In this document: in pieces, positions 40,814 through 50,085 of the stretch
Position numbering within the stretch: position 1 is the stretch's first letter
Layout of the letters: every line of letters starts with the position of its first letter
Source of the DNA: an uncultured Clostridia bacterium
Lineage (GTDB): Bacteria > Bacillota > Clostridia > Christensenellales > Borkfalkiaceae
Length of the DNA stretch: 64,000 bases
Assembly (NCBI GenBank): GCA_949290575.1
Contig: CASESJ010000001.1
Span: 310,001-374,000, forward strand
Reading direction: 5' to 3'
Notes under the pieces: generated by a model
Database searches by the model: none
Told to the model about the DNA's origin: nothing
Seen by the model: the letters and a program-made list of their open reading frames with translations, nothing else
Program-made: the position numbers and the translations under genes

Positions 40814-40843
40814 ATTTTAACACCAAAATCAAAATTTTGTCAA
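40814..40843 (-). promoter_or_regulatory. Promoter of the riboswitch-transporter-SDR unit
   Basis: TTGACA (40838-40843) and TAAAAT (40814-40819), spacing 18, with transcription starting about 14 bases before the aptamer. The remaining 40844-40983 stretch shows no gene. Confidence 0.7.
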
Positions 40844-40983
40844 GCAAACCGCAAGCCCATTTTTTACATTTCAGACATCCGCGCCTGCTCGGCTTCAAAT
40901 ACTCATCATATATTAATATTTGTTTCCGCCGTGAAACGGACAAAAGATTTTTAATTCGGCAAACATACATAACGCTGCACGAA

Positions 40984-41018
40984 AAAAATAAAAACCGACA
41001 TCTGATATGTCGGTTTTT
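40984..41018 (-). terminator. Terminator after tRNA-Thr
   Basis: Perfect 12-bp stem AAAAACCGACAT/ATGTCGGTTTTT (40990-41001 with 41007-41018) followed on the minus strand by ATTTTTTT. Confidence 0.9.
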
Positions 41019-41021
41019 ATA

Positions 41022-41097
<76 letters not shown>

Positions 41098-41200
41098 AAG
41101 CTCTTCAAATGAATTACTCGATTATTATATTTTAATTACAGAACATTGTCAAATCATTTTGACGGAAAATGTAAAAAAATTAGCAGACAAAAACACAAAG

Positions 41201-41243
41201 AAAAAGCCGCCCGACTGACCGCTGTAAGGCTCATGCGGGCGGC
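41201..41243 (-). terminator. Terminator of the 115-residue gene
   Basis: Stem GCCGCCCG/CGGGCGGC (41206-41213 with 41236-41243), then five T on the minus strand. Confidence 0.8.
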
Positions 41244-41255
41244 AAAATTAATGAT

Positions 41256-41603
41256 TTACTGTTTCTTGCGTTTGGCTACGGCTATTCTGACGCCTTTTCC
41301 CGTCCTTGCTGAACGCGTCTTTGCAGGGGTTTCGGAGAGAACTTCTTCAACCTCGCTCTTGAGTTTGACATCCATTCCTTCAGCCTGTTTCATCTTTACG
41401 TAAGCGACTGCGCAGGGGTGCTGAAGACTTTTATCGCAATTTGCGCAAAAAGGAGCATACTGTCCGCACAAGTCATAACCGCGCTCTGCACTGTTCACGA
41501 ATTTATCGATATCGATAACTTCCTGCAGACGTGCAAGATTGGCTTCGTTGAGGAGAGCAGGCAATTCTTTGAGCAGCTCCAAGGGTGCATTTTCGTTCCA
41601 CAT
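41256..41603 (-). CDS. Small protein with Cys cluster, unknown function
   Basis: A 115-residue protein. The N-terminal half is helical (LLKELPALLNEANLARLQEV). The middle has four Cys in a zinc-finger-like spacing, CGQYAPFCANCDKSLQHPC. The C-terminus is strongly basic (TRSARTGKGVRIAVAKRKKQ), suggesting nucleic-acid contact. GGAGG lies about 9 bases before the ATG. A single-gene unit with its own terminator. I recognise no family. Confidence 0.78.
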   Translation of the reverse strand: MWNENAPLELLKELPALLNEANLARLQEVIDIDKFVNSAERGYDLCGQYAPFCANCDKSLQHPCAVAYVKMKQAEGMDVKLKSEVEEVLSETPAKTRSARTGKGVRIAVAKRKKQ

Positions 41604-41681
41604 ATTATGTAGCCTCCATCGGTATATCTGTGTTTGTATATATAATTATAACAAACAGCGAGAAAAAAATCAATAGCAAAA

Positions 41682-42605
41682 TTAAATTTCTTTTACTATC
41701 AGACTTGCAAGAATTTCCTGATATTTGTCCCTTGTAAAGGATATGCTGTCGGGCAGAGTGACCGCCGCCGTTCCAGCAGCCACGCCGCAACTCAATACCT
41801 CTGCTAGGTCGCGCCTTTCAACCAGGGCTTTTGTTGCCGCCGCTACCATTGCGTCTCCCGCTCCTATCGTAGAGTTCATTGCAACATTGTTCGATTTGCA
41901 GTAATAACTTTTCTTTCCGTCGGTTATGATAGCTCCGTGCTTGCCAAGCGACAGTAGGACGTTCTTCGCACCCATTTCCACCAGCTTTTTTGCCCCGTCA
42001 AGCGCATTCGTTCTGTTTTTGAGCTGAATGCTCAATGTGCGCTGTATCTCTTCGACGTTGGGTTTTACAAGGTCGACGCCGCATTTCAACGCCTCCAGAA
42101 GCCTTTCTCCCTCGCTGTCGACAACTTTTATGACATTGTCGGGAATTACCGAAAGTATGCGCGAATAATAGTCAGCCGTCATGCCCTTTGTAAGTCCGCC
42201 CGCGAGAACGACGGCTTCGCAACTCGGCGCAATTTCTGCAATGAGTTTTATAAGTTCGTCCTGCTTCTCTTTCGTCACCTCGCCGGACACATCGTCTATT
42301 TCCGTGAGCATTGACTTTTCGTCTATGAATTTATAGTTTTCGCGCACTCTGCCGCTGTTCCAGACAAATTTGTACGCTATGCCTTCGCGGTGCAATTCGT
42401 GTTCGAAAAGTCTGCCGTTATCCTCGTACATGAAACCTGTAAGAAAAGTCTGTACCCCGAGACGCGCGAGACCCACCGCTACATTTATGCTCTTGCCCGT
42501 CAAAAATGTGTTTTTATTTATTATCTTATGCGTCATGCCGACCGTGAGAGAATCGACCTCAATATTCACGTCGATACACGGACTGAGACAAACTGTTAAA
42601 ATCAT
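41682..42605 (-). CDS. PfkB-family sugar-phosphate kinase (1-phosphofructokinase type)
   Basis: A 307-residue ribokinase-fold kinase of the FruK/LacC/PfkB group. Motifs are LTVCLSPCIDVNIEVDSL, LTGKSINVAVGLARLG and the catalytic NSTIGAGDAMVAAATKAL. The usual GKG is GKS here and the usual NSVGAGD has an extra-bulky variant, so the substrate is uncertain between fructose-1-phosphate, tagatose-6-phosphate and fructose-6-phosphate. No PTS genes are adjacent. AAGGGG precedes the ATG. A terminator separates it from pfkA. Confidence 0.88.
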   Translation of the reverse strand: MILTVCLSPCIDVNIEVDSLTVGMTHKIINKNTFLTGKSINVAVGLARLGVQTFLTGFMYEDNGRLFEHELHREGIAYKFVWNSGRVRENYKFIDEKSMLTEIDDVSGEVTKEKQDELIKLIAEIAPSCEAVVLAGGLTKGMTADYYSRILSVIPDNVIKVVDSEGERLLEALKCGVDLVKPNVEEIQRTLSIQLKNRTNALDGAKKLVEMGAKNVLLSLGKHGAIITDGKKSYYCKSNNVAMNSTIGAGDAMVAAATKALVERRDLAEVLSCGVAAGTAAVTLPDSISFTRDKYQEILASLIVKEI

Positions 42606-42633
42606 TTATTTCCCCTTGTTTTTTACATAAATA

Positions 42634-42656
42634 AAGCCGCTTGAGTTAAGCGGCTT
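42634..42656 (-). terminator. Terminator after pfkA
   Basis: Stem AAGCCGCTT/AAGCGGCTT (42634-42642 with 42648-42656) followed on the minus strand by TATTTATG. Confidence 0.65.
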
Positions 42657-42660
42657 AAAA

Positions 42661-43623
42661 TTACATAGAAATCATCTGAAGCGTTTCGTACAATTCATAG
42701 TTGAATTTCTTTTTCATGCTTACCGCTTCTATTATATCCATATCGATTATTTCATTCTTATGAATGCCGACAACTCTGTTGCCGATACCTTCATTGAGAA
42801 GTCTTACAGCCTTATTTCCGAACTGAGCCGCAAGCATTCTGTCGGCCATCGAAGGCGAACCGCCGCGCTGGATATGTCCGATTGTTGTGGGACGTACGGA
42901 ATATGTTGTAACCGACTGAAGCTGCTTTGCAAATTCTTCCGCCGTGCATACGCCCTCGGCAACTACGACAATGTTGGAATGTTTGCCGTTTGCACGCGAA
43001 CGATTTATACGCATAACTATATCGTCGAGGTCGAAGACAACTTCGGGAACGACGATTATTTCTGCGCCCGAAGCAATACCTGCATAGAGCGCGATATCGC
43101 CGCAACGCCTGCCCATGACTTCAACGACGGAAATACGCTCGTGCGAGGTCATAGTGTCGCGCAGTTTGTTTATGACGTCGATACAGGTGTTTACCGCCGT
43201 ATCGAAACCGAGAGTGTAATCGGTGTATTCGAGGTCGTTATCGATTGTACCGGGAATACCTATAGTGGGAATGCCGTATTCTTCGGAGAGACACTTTGCG
43301 CCCCTGAACGAACCGTCGCCGCCTATGACGACAAGCCCCTCAATGCCGCGGGCTTCGAGCGTTCTGACAGCCTTTTTCTGACCTTCTTTTGTGAGCATTT
43401 CAAGGCAACGCGCCGTACGGAGCTTTGTTCCGCCCCTCTGAACTATGTCGGATACCGAGCGCATCTCCATGGGAATCATCTCGTCGTCGATAAGTCCCTG
43501 ATAACCGCGTTCAACGCCGTAGACTTCCATGCCGTAGTAGAGCGCGGTGCGCACTACCGACCTGATGCAGGCGTTCATTCCGGGAGCATCGCCGCCGCTT
43601 GTAAGCAAGCCTATTCTCTTCAT
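42661..43623 (-). CDS. pfkA: 6-phosphofructokinase, ATP type
   Basis: A 320-residue glycolytic kinase. Motifs are GLLTSGGDAPGMNACIRSVV, the ATP-type GGDGS in VVIGGDGSFRGAKCL, and GTIDNDLEYTDYTLGFDTA with the catalytic Asp. MGRRCGDIALYAGIASGA is the substrate region. The start at 43623 has GGAGGG about 8 bases upstream. It has its own promoter behind dnaE. Confidence 0.97.
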   Translation of the reverse strand: MKRIGLLTSGGDAPGMNACIRSVVRTALYYGMEVYGVERGYQGLIDDEMIPMEMRSVSDIVQRGGTKLRTARCLEMLTKEGQKKAVRTLEARGIEGLVVIGGDGSFRGAKCLSEEYGIPTIGIPGTIDNDLEYTDYTLGFDTAVNTCIDVINKLRDTMTSHERISVVEVMGRRCGDIALYAGIASGAEIIVVPEVVFDLDDIVMRINRSRANGKHSNIVVVAEGVCTAEEFAKQLQSVTTYSVRPTTIGHIQRGGSPSMADRMLAAQFGNKAVRLLNEGIGNRVVGIHKNEIIDMDIIEAVSMKKKFNYELYETLQMISM

Positions 43624-43718
43624 AACAGAATCCCTCCGTAATTTTGCCGCCGCGCGCGGCATTATGCCGCTTGCCCCCTTAACTTACGCAACGACTCCTT
43701 CTATCATTTCCATTTTAT

Positions 43719-43747
43719 ATTATAGCAGACTAAATTTATATTTACAA
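43719..43747 (-). promoter_or_regulatory. Promoter of pfkA
   Basis: TTGTAA (43742-43747), 17-base spacer, TATAAT (43719-43724), about 95 bases before the pfkA ATG. Confidence 0.65.
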
Positions 43748-43767
43748 CAATTTTTAGCAATAAATTT

Positions 43768-46700
43768 TTATTCTACGTATTTGATATCCTTTTCGAAAAT
43801 GAACGACGAAAGCTCTGCCAAAAGCCCCCTGCAATAATTTACGCCAGTGGGCAACCTGTACTTTTTATCGCCTCTTAAAATCGCACAGACCGTATCTCCC
43901 TCGTAGTTGGAAAGCATTGAAAGCATATCGTCGAAATCTGCGTCGGAAAGCGCAGACGCATTCAGCCAGAGCACTGGCTGTTTTCTCTTCTGAGCAGGTT
44001 TAGCCGCAGGTTTGCCGCCGAATGACTGAGTATCGAACTCCTTGAGGTCGTCTATAATAACCGACGGCTCTTTGCCGCCCGTCAAATCGAGTTTGCCTTT
44101 AAGAGTTACAATCTTGTCGTTTGCCACAGCAGCTTTGACCCTTTCATAAATTGCGGGGAAAGCCACGCATTCGACAGAGCCGTAGACGTCCTCCACCGTA
44201 ATGAAAGCCATAAACGCACCGGTGCGCTTGGTAGTCGTGCGCCTGTAGGCGGAAATTATGCCGCCCATTTCGACCGTCATGCCGTCCTGAACGGCATTGT
44301 ACGTTCTGTTGCCGTCCTCGTCCTCGACAAAGTCGTCAAGCATTGAGCAGTTGAAAGGCATGTCCCTGAAAGCAGACATATATTTTTCGAAGGGATGTCC
44401 GCTTACGTATACGCCGAGCACCTGCTTTTCCTTGGAAAGCTTGTCCATGACGTCGTATTCGGGTATATCGGGATAATCTGCCTGGAGGCGTTCCTCCTCG
44501 ATAAATTCGCCGAAAAGCGACATCTGCGCGCTGTTTTTCTGCTTGCTTATGCCAGTCGCGCGGGAATAGAGTTCGTCATACACTGCAAACAGCCTCGAAC
44601 GGAAAATACCCATTGAATCGAAAGCTCCTGCAAGGATAAGTCCCTCTATTATGCGCTTATTTACAAACGGAGCGCACCTTAAAACGAAGTCGGGGAAATC
44701 TTTGAAAAGACCGTTTTTAGTCCTTTCGGCAATGACGTCGTCGATTGCGCTCTGTCCCGTGCCTTTGAGTGCCGAAAGTCCGAACCTGACGCCGTCGTTT
44801 TCAACCGAGAACACCGTCTTTGACCTGTTGATGTCGGGAGGAAGAACTTTCATGCCCTTATCTTTGAGGTAGAGAACGTATTTTGTAATCTCGTCAATCT
44901 TATTGAGACGATTGTTTAAAAGAGCGCAGATAAACTCTTTGCAATAGTACTTTTTAAGCCATGCCGTCTGATAAGCCAGAGTTGCATACGCCGCCGCGTG
45001 AGATTTATTGAACGCGTAGGACGCAAAGCCCTCCATATCGGCAAATATTTTTGCCGCCGTCTCCGCAGAAATGCCGTTCTGGACACAGCCGACGATTGTC
45101 GAGCCGTTGGTATCGCTTATGCCGCCGTTGATGAATTTATCCTTCTGCGCCATAAGCGTCTTTTTATCTTTTTTGCCCATCGCACGGCGCACAAGGTCTG
45201 CTTCGCCGAGCGAAAAGCCCGCAAGATACTGGAAAATCTGCATGACCTGCTCCTGATAGACGGGTATGCCGTAGGTGACTTTGAGTATCTTTTCCTCTTC
45301 GGGCGTATCGTAAGTTATGGGCGCGAGACCGTGCTTTCTGTTGCAGAAATCGTCTATGAACCTCATCGGTCCTGGACGATAGAGCGAGACGCCTGCAATG
45401 AGGTCTTCGAGACAGTCGGGCTTGAGCTGGCGCATGAATTTTTTCATTCCGCCCGCTTCAAGCTGGAACACGCCGTCCGTATCGCCCTCTGAAATGAGCG
45501 AATACGCACCCGCATCCGTATAGCCTATTTTGTTGAAATCTACTTCAAGTCCGTGATTTTCCTTGATATAATCGACGCATTTTTTGATATCTGTAAGTGT
45601 GACGAGCGCAAGGAAGTCCATCTTGAGCATTCCGAGAGCTTCTATCTCCTTTGCGACGAACTGAGTAGTAATATCTTCTCCGTTCCTCGAAAGGGGAACG
45701 TTGTCCGCAATCTTTTTACGGCAGATGACGACGCCCGCGGCATGCATACCCGTCTGACGAGGCATGCCCTCTATCTGCATAGCCATGTCTATGACCTTGC
45801 GCAAAGTTGCGTCAGTCTCGTAAATCTCGCAGAATTCGGAATTTTTAGCAGCCTTAAGCTCATTGAGCTTGCCTTCCGCCTCTGCGCGCTTGTCGGGGTC
45901 GACCTCCGCCTCCATCTTTGCCCGCGCACCCTCTATCCTCTTGCCGAGCAGGTCGCCTATGGACGTCTTGCCGTCCATTATCTTGGTGAGCCTGTCCGTC
46001 TCGGAATAGGGCACGCGCATAACTCTGCCGACGTCCTTAATCGAGTTCTTTGCCGCCATAGTTCCGAACGTCACTATCTGACAGACGTTTTCGGGATGAT
46101 ATTTCTGCCTTACATACTCGATTGTTTCACTCCTTCTGTCCGTACAGAAGTCGATATCGAAGTCGGGCATGGATACTCGGTCGGGGTTGAGAAAACGCTC
46201 GAAAAGCAAATCGTACTGCAGGGGTTCTACGTCCGTTATGCCTATTGCATAGGCGACTATCGAACTGACGCCCGAGCCTCTGCCCGGACCTACGGGTATG
46301 CCCTGCGCCTTCGACCAGTTGATGAAGTCCCAGACTATCAGGTAATACTCCGCATAGCCCATGTTTATGATTACGTTGAGTTCGTATTCTGCGCGCTCGC
46401 GCTCCCTTTCCGTGACTTCGCCGTATCTCTTGACAAGCCCGTCGGCTGTCAGTTTTCTGAGGTATTCGGGCGGGGTAGAACCGTCGGGCGGAGTATACCC
46501 GGGAATTAAGGTATTATCTCTTATAGGATAGCCTTTTTTATCGAGATTGAAGGCGGGCTCGGTTACTTTATCTGCAATTACGCGCGTATTGGCTATCGCC
46601 TGCGGATAAGCCGAGAAGAGTTTTGCCATCTCGTCGCCCGACTTGAAATAAAATTCGCTCGTATCGAATTTCATTCTCTTGGGGTCGTCGAGCGTCTTCT

Positions 46701-47364
46701 TCATCTGGATGCACATGAGCACATCCTGCATCTCGGAGGCCTCTTTGGTTATATAATGAACGTCGTTGGTTGCAACGATCTGCACGCCGATTTTCTCTGC
46801 AAGCCCTACAAGAAGGGGCAGCACGCGCTTCTCCTCGGGAATTCCGTGGTCCTGTATTTCTATATAGAAGTCGTCTCCGAACACGCTCTTTAAATAGAGT
46901 GCGAGTTCTTCCGCCCCCTTATCGTCGCCCGCAAGCAATTTTTTGGGAATGCCGCCCGCAAGACAGGCCGAAAGGCAGATTACGCCCTCGCTGTGTTCCT
47001 TTAAAACTTTGTAATCTATCTTTGGTTTATAGTAAAATCCGTCGACAAACGCCATGGAGTCGAGCTGTACAAGGTTTTTATACCCCGCTTTATTCTTGGC
47101 GAGCAGAATGAGATGGTCAGACACGTTGGACGACTTGTCGTTCATATCTCGCGTGACGTAAAATTCACAGCCGATTATGTACTTTATGCCGGCTATTGCG
47201 GCTTTTTCGGCAAAATGAAGAGTGCCGTACATGTTGCCGTGGTCGGTTATACACACGGTATCGACGCCATTCTTTTTGCAATAATCTATAAGGTTGTCAA
47301 TCTTGCACGCCCCGTCCAGAAGAGAATATTCGGTGTGAAGGTGCAAATGTACGAAATCTGTCAT
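43768..47364 (-). CDS. dnaE: DNA polymerase III alpha subunit, DnaE type
   Basis: A 1198-residue replicative polymerase. The N-terminal PHP domain begins FVHLHLHTEYSLLDGACKID. The catalytic palm has PDFDIDFCTDRR, and the fingers region contains GRGSGVSSIVAYAIGI. A C-terminal OB fold (about 1010-1110) includes GGIISAYRRTTTKRTG. No 3'-5' exonuclease domain is present, so this is DnaE and not PolC. Encoded 19 bases after whiA. Confidence 0.97.
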   Translation of the reverse strand: MTDFVHLHLHTEYSLLDGACKIDNLIDYCKKNGVDTVCITDHGNMYGTLHFAEKAAIAGIKYIIGCEFYVTRDMNDKSSNVSDHLILLAKNKAGYKNLVQLDSMAFVDGFYYKPKIDYKVLKEHSEGVICLSACLAGGIPKKLLAGDDKGAEELALYLKSVFGDDFYIEIQDHGIPEEKRVLPLLVGLAEKIGVQIVATNDVHYITKEASEMQDVLMCIQMKKTLDDPKRMKFDTSEFYFKSGDEMAKLFSAYPQAIANTRVIADKVTEPAFNLDKKGYPIRDNTLIPGYTPPDGSTPPEYLRKLTADGLVKRYGEVTERERERAEYELNVIINMGYAEYYLIVWDFINWSKAQGIPVGPGRGSGVSSIVAYAIGITDVEPLQYDLLFERFLNPDRVSMPDFDIDFCTDRRSETIEYVRQKYHPENVCQIVTFGTMAAKNSIKDVGRVMRVPYSETDRLTKIMDGKTSIGDLLGKRIEGARAKMEAEVDPDKRAEAEGKLNELKAAKNSEFCEIYETDATLRKVIDMAMQIEGMPRQTGMHAAGVVICRKKIADNVPLSRNGEDITTQFVAKEIEALGMLKMDFLALVTLTDIKKCVDYIKENHGLEVDFNKIGYTDAGAYSLISEGDTDGVFQLEAGGMKKFMRQLKPDCLEDLIAGVSLYRPGPMRFIDDFCNRKHGLAPITYDTPEEEKILKVTYGIPVYQEQVMQIFQYLAGFSLGEADLVRRAMGKKDKKTLMAQKDKFINGGISDTNGSTIVGCVQNGISAETAAKIFADMEGFASYAFNKSHAAAYATLAYQTAWLKKYYCKEFICALLNNRLNKIDEITKYVLYLKDKGMKVLPPDINRSKTVFSVENDGVRFGLSALKGTGQSAIDDVIAERTKNGLFKDFPDFVLRCAPFVNKRIIEGLILAGAFDSMGIFRSRLFAVYDELYSRATGISKQKNSAQMSLFGEFIEEERLQADYPDIPEYDVMDKLSKEKQVLGVYVSGHPFEKYMSAFRDMPFNCSMLDDFVEDEDGNRTYNAVQDGMTVEMGGIISAYRRTTTKRTGAFMAFITVEDVYGSVECVAFPAIYERVKAAVANDKIVTLKGKLDLTGGKEPSVIIDDLKEFDTQSFGGKPAAKPAQKRKQPVLWLNASALSDADFDDMLSMLSNYEGDTVCAILRGDKKYRLPTGVNYCRGLLAELSSFIFEKDIKYVE

Positions 47365-47383
47365 ATTTTTTCCTTATCTGTAA

Positions 47384-48334
47384 TCAGGACAGCTGTTCGG
47401 CTATCTCGGCTATCTTTCTCATGCGGTGATTGAGGCAACTCTTTGTGACATGCAGCCTGTCTGCAAGCTCCTGCATGGACGCATTCGGGTCTGCAAGACG
47501 GGCTTCAGCCGCTTCAAAGAGCTTTTCGTTGAGTTTTTTAAGTCCTACCGTCTGCCTTATAGTCTCTATTGCCCTTATCTGCGCGACAGACGCCCTCACG
47601 GCTTTATCTATATTCGAAACCGAACAGTTGCTCACCCTGTTGTCGTTATTGGTCCTGTCCTTCAGTTCGACTATCTTATTGAGCTTTTCAAGACTGTCTG
47701 CAACCGACATTTCGTTTAAAATATCGGATATGACCTCCTTACTCTTGACATATACAACAGCACTGTCTTTACGCGCGACAAGCTTTGCCAGAATATCGAG
47801 CGAGCAAAGTATATCGCAGAAGTCTCCCGCTGTATTTCTGTTTGAAAACACAACTTCGAAGTGGTAACCCGTGCGGCTGTAACTGCCCTCGTCGGGAATG
47901 GTACAGCTTCCGCCGCCCAAAAACGCGCCCTTGAGGTAAGCAGACATACAGCAGTCCGACAATACAAGGCTGTCGTCTATGCCGAATATGAGCGATACGC
48001 CGTCCTGATTTCTTCTGATAATTTTAAGATTGCTCAAAAGTTCTGAAGTGTTTTCGTCGAGACAGGAAAAAGTCAGCTTGTCCCTGCCTGAAAATTTGTC
48101 GAACTCCACGCCGACTCGGGCGGGCGTGACGCCGAAATGCTTTTCAAGCATTTCGCACAGAAATTCAGCCGTGCGCTCGTTCTCTGTTACAATTTCAAAG
48201 CCGTACTGACCACCGCGCGAAATTATGCTTCCGCTCGTCCTTATAAACGCCGACAGAAATGCCCTTCTGCAACAGTCGAGCTCTATACCGTTTTCAATTA
48301 TTTCGTTTTTGATTTCCTCTGTGAAGTTGGACAT
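47384..48334 (-). CDS. whiA: DNA-binding protein WhiA
   Basis: A 316-residue protein of the WhiA family found in Gram-positive bacteria. The N-terminal part is a LAGLIDADG-like fold (CCRRAFLSAFIRTSGSI, AYLKGAFLGGGSC). The C-terminal helix-turn-helix is visible in SMQELADRLHVTKSCLNHRM. It is involved in cell division and chromosome control in Bacillus. The usual neighbours rapZ and yvcK are not next to it here. Confidence 0.95.
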   Translation of the reverse strand: MSNFTEEIKNEIIENGIELDCCRRAFLSAFIRTSGSIISRGGQYGFEIVTENERTAEFLCEMLEKHFGVTPARVGVEFDKFSGRDKLTFSCLDENTSELLSNLKIIRRNQDGVSLIFGIDDSLVLSDCCMSAYLKGAFLGGGSCTIPDEGSYSRTGYHFEVVFSNRNTAGDFCDILCSLDILAKLVARKDSAVVYVKSKEVISDILNEMSVADSLEKLNKIVELKDRTNNDNRVSNCSVSNIDKAVRASVAQIRAIETIRQTVGLKKLNEKLFEAAEARLADPNASMQELADRLHVTKSCLNHRMRKIAEIAEQLS

Positions 48335-48337
48335 TAT

Positions 48338-49114
48338 TTACAAATTCCTGATTTTATATTGCGTGAAACGGAAATCGGGCAATCTTCCGTCGATGTTGTC
48401 TATCTGCTCCAGCGGAACGCTCGCCTGAGCGAGCAGCTCCTCGGCAATCTTCATATCCCCCACTCTGTCCGCAGAGTGAGCGTCGGAATTTATTACAAAT
48501 CTGACCCCGGTCGACGCCATAATATTGAGTTCCTCGGGCGAGACATGCCGCTTTTTAGTGTTGATTTCTATATAAGTTCCGTAATCTGCGCAGACCGAGG
48601 CAACTTCCTTGAGGTCGCAGAAACACTTGTAATTAATGTGCGTGAGAATATCTATAGGATTATTCTTTACAACTTCAACGTATGCGCGGGTGGTATTTGC
48701 GATAACCTTGTCCGAGGGTTTTCTGCCAGCTTTATATGCAAGGTAATTTTTCAGCATTATATTGTACGCGTCAGAAAATGAAGCATAGCGCAGCACCTCG
48801 TGTATCCCGCAAAGATAGATATCGAAATATTCCATATCGCTTTCCTTCATATCGGTGCGCCCGTCGAGCGAGATGAGATTGCTCTCCATGCCCATATAAA
48901 TTTTAAGCCCGGTAGCCTTCTCCGCCTGCTCGATTTCTGCACGCAGAGCGGGCAGTTTTTTGCGCCTCAATCCAAACAGCAGATGATTGAAACCGTGGTC
49001 GGTGATAGCCAATTGTTCAAGACCTTTGTTTTTTGCCGCAGCGGCATTTTCAAGCACGCTGTTTTTGCCGTGCGAATAGGGCGTATGGGTATGATAGTCA
49101 GCCGTCAGTTTCAT
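48338..49114 (-). CDS. PHP-domain phosphoesterase (YcdX-like)
   Basis: A 258-residue PHP metal-dependent hydrolase with ligands in DYHTHTPYSHGKNSV, LAITDHGFNH, GMESNLI, DILTHINYKC and VINSDAHSADR. Such genes often sit next to murB and whiA in Clostridia. The substrate is unknown. The start overlaps the end of murB by 17 bases, so the genes are coupled. Confidence 0.9.
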   Translation of the reverse strand: MKLTADYHTHTPYSHGKNSVLENAAAAKNKGLEQLAITDHGFNHLLFGLRRKKLPALRAEIEQAEKATGLKIYMGMESNLISLDGRTDMKESDMEYFDIYLCGIHEVLRYASFSDAYNIMLKNYLAYKAGRKPSDKVIANTTRAYVEVVKNNPIDILTHINYKCFCDLKEVASVCADYGTYIEINTKKRHVSPEELNIMASTGVRFVINSDAHSADRVGDMKIAEELLAQASVPLEQIDNIDGRLPDFRFTQYKIRNL

Positions 49115-50066
49115 TGAAATCTCCTATGTACACAACCTCTTCTTCCAGTCTGATTGCGAACCTTTCGAAAACTCTGTCCGCAACAAATTGAATAAGTTTT
49201 TTAACGTCGTTTGCCGTCGCGCCGTCATTAATTATAAAGTTGCAATGCTCGGGCGAAACGTACGCTCCGCCTATTCTTAAACCTGCGAGATTGCACTCCT
49301 CTATAAGCTTGCCCGCCGGAACGCCCGAATGATTTTTGAATACGCAGCCGCAACTTTTTCCCTTCGGAAGAGAGCGTCTGCGACCTGAATAGTAATTTAT
49401 CAGCTCGCTCTCTTTTTGAGGTGAAATTGTCACAACTGACAGATAAATACCCAAAATCAGGGCATTTATATCACGCATAGTACTATACTTATAGCCAAAA
49501 TTGCATTTTTCGTTGCTTAAATTGTAATTTTTGCCATCATATAGCTTTACTGAAATGACGTTGGAATTTATGTATCTTCCTCCCGCTCCGCCATTCATAC
49601 AGACAATTCCGCCTATGGTTGCGGGGATGCCGCTAAGATACTCCAGACCGCCAAGTCCGTGATTTATGCAATATTTCAATATAGTCGCAACAGACGTTCC
49701 CGCTGCGCAGAAAATACTTTTTTCGCCTGCTCTGAATATTGCAGAAAGTTTTTTTGTGCACAGCACGCCGCCGTCGAATTTGTTATCTGCCGCGAGCACG
49801 TTTGAGCCGTTGCCGAGTATAAAAGCGCGGGTACATTCCGAAGTGGTTTTATCCTTTTCAGTATGTCCTTCACAGGAGTTTTTAAGACGGTCATAGACCG
49901 CTCTCGCCTCGGCGAAATTGCGCGGGAAATAAGCCTCTTCCGCCCCTCCTCCGAGGCCGTATGTTGTGTGCTTTGAGAATGTGAAATCCTGCTTTTTGCA
50001 GCCCTCGGAAATGACGGCATGACAACTCTTGTTTATGTATGAAATTCCGCTTTTATATAATAACAT
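49098..50066 (-). CDS. murB: UDP-N-acetylenolpyruvoylglucosamine reductase
   Basis: A 322-residue FAD enzyme for UDP-MurNAc synthesis in peptidoglycan assembly. Motifs are the N-terminal KHTTYGLGGGAEEAYFP, FILGNGSNVLAADNKFDGGV, LSGIPATIGGIVCMNGGAGG, and the catalytic Ser region GKSCGCVFKNHSGVPAGKLI. The C-terminus ends ERFAIRLEEEVVYIGDF. Type II MurB by length. Confidence 0.96.
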   Translation of the reverse strand: MLLYKSGISYINKSCHAVISEGCKKQDFTFSKHTTYGLGGGAEEAYFPRNFAEARAVYDRLKNSCEGHTEKDKTTSECTRAFILGNGSNVLAADNKFDGGVLCTKKLSAIFRAGEKSIFCAAGTSVATILKYCINHGLGGLEYLSGIPATIGGIVCMNGGAGGRYINSNVISVKLYDGKNYNLSNEKCNFGYKYSTMRDINALILGIYLSVVTISPQKESELINYYSGRRRSLPKGKSCGCVFKNHSGVPAGKLIEECNLAGLRIGGAYVSPEHCNFIINDGATANDVKKLIQFVADRVFERFAIRLEEEVVYIGDFNETDG

Positions 50067-50085
50067 TTTTACGCCTTTTTTTCAA

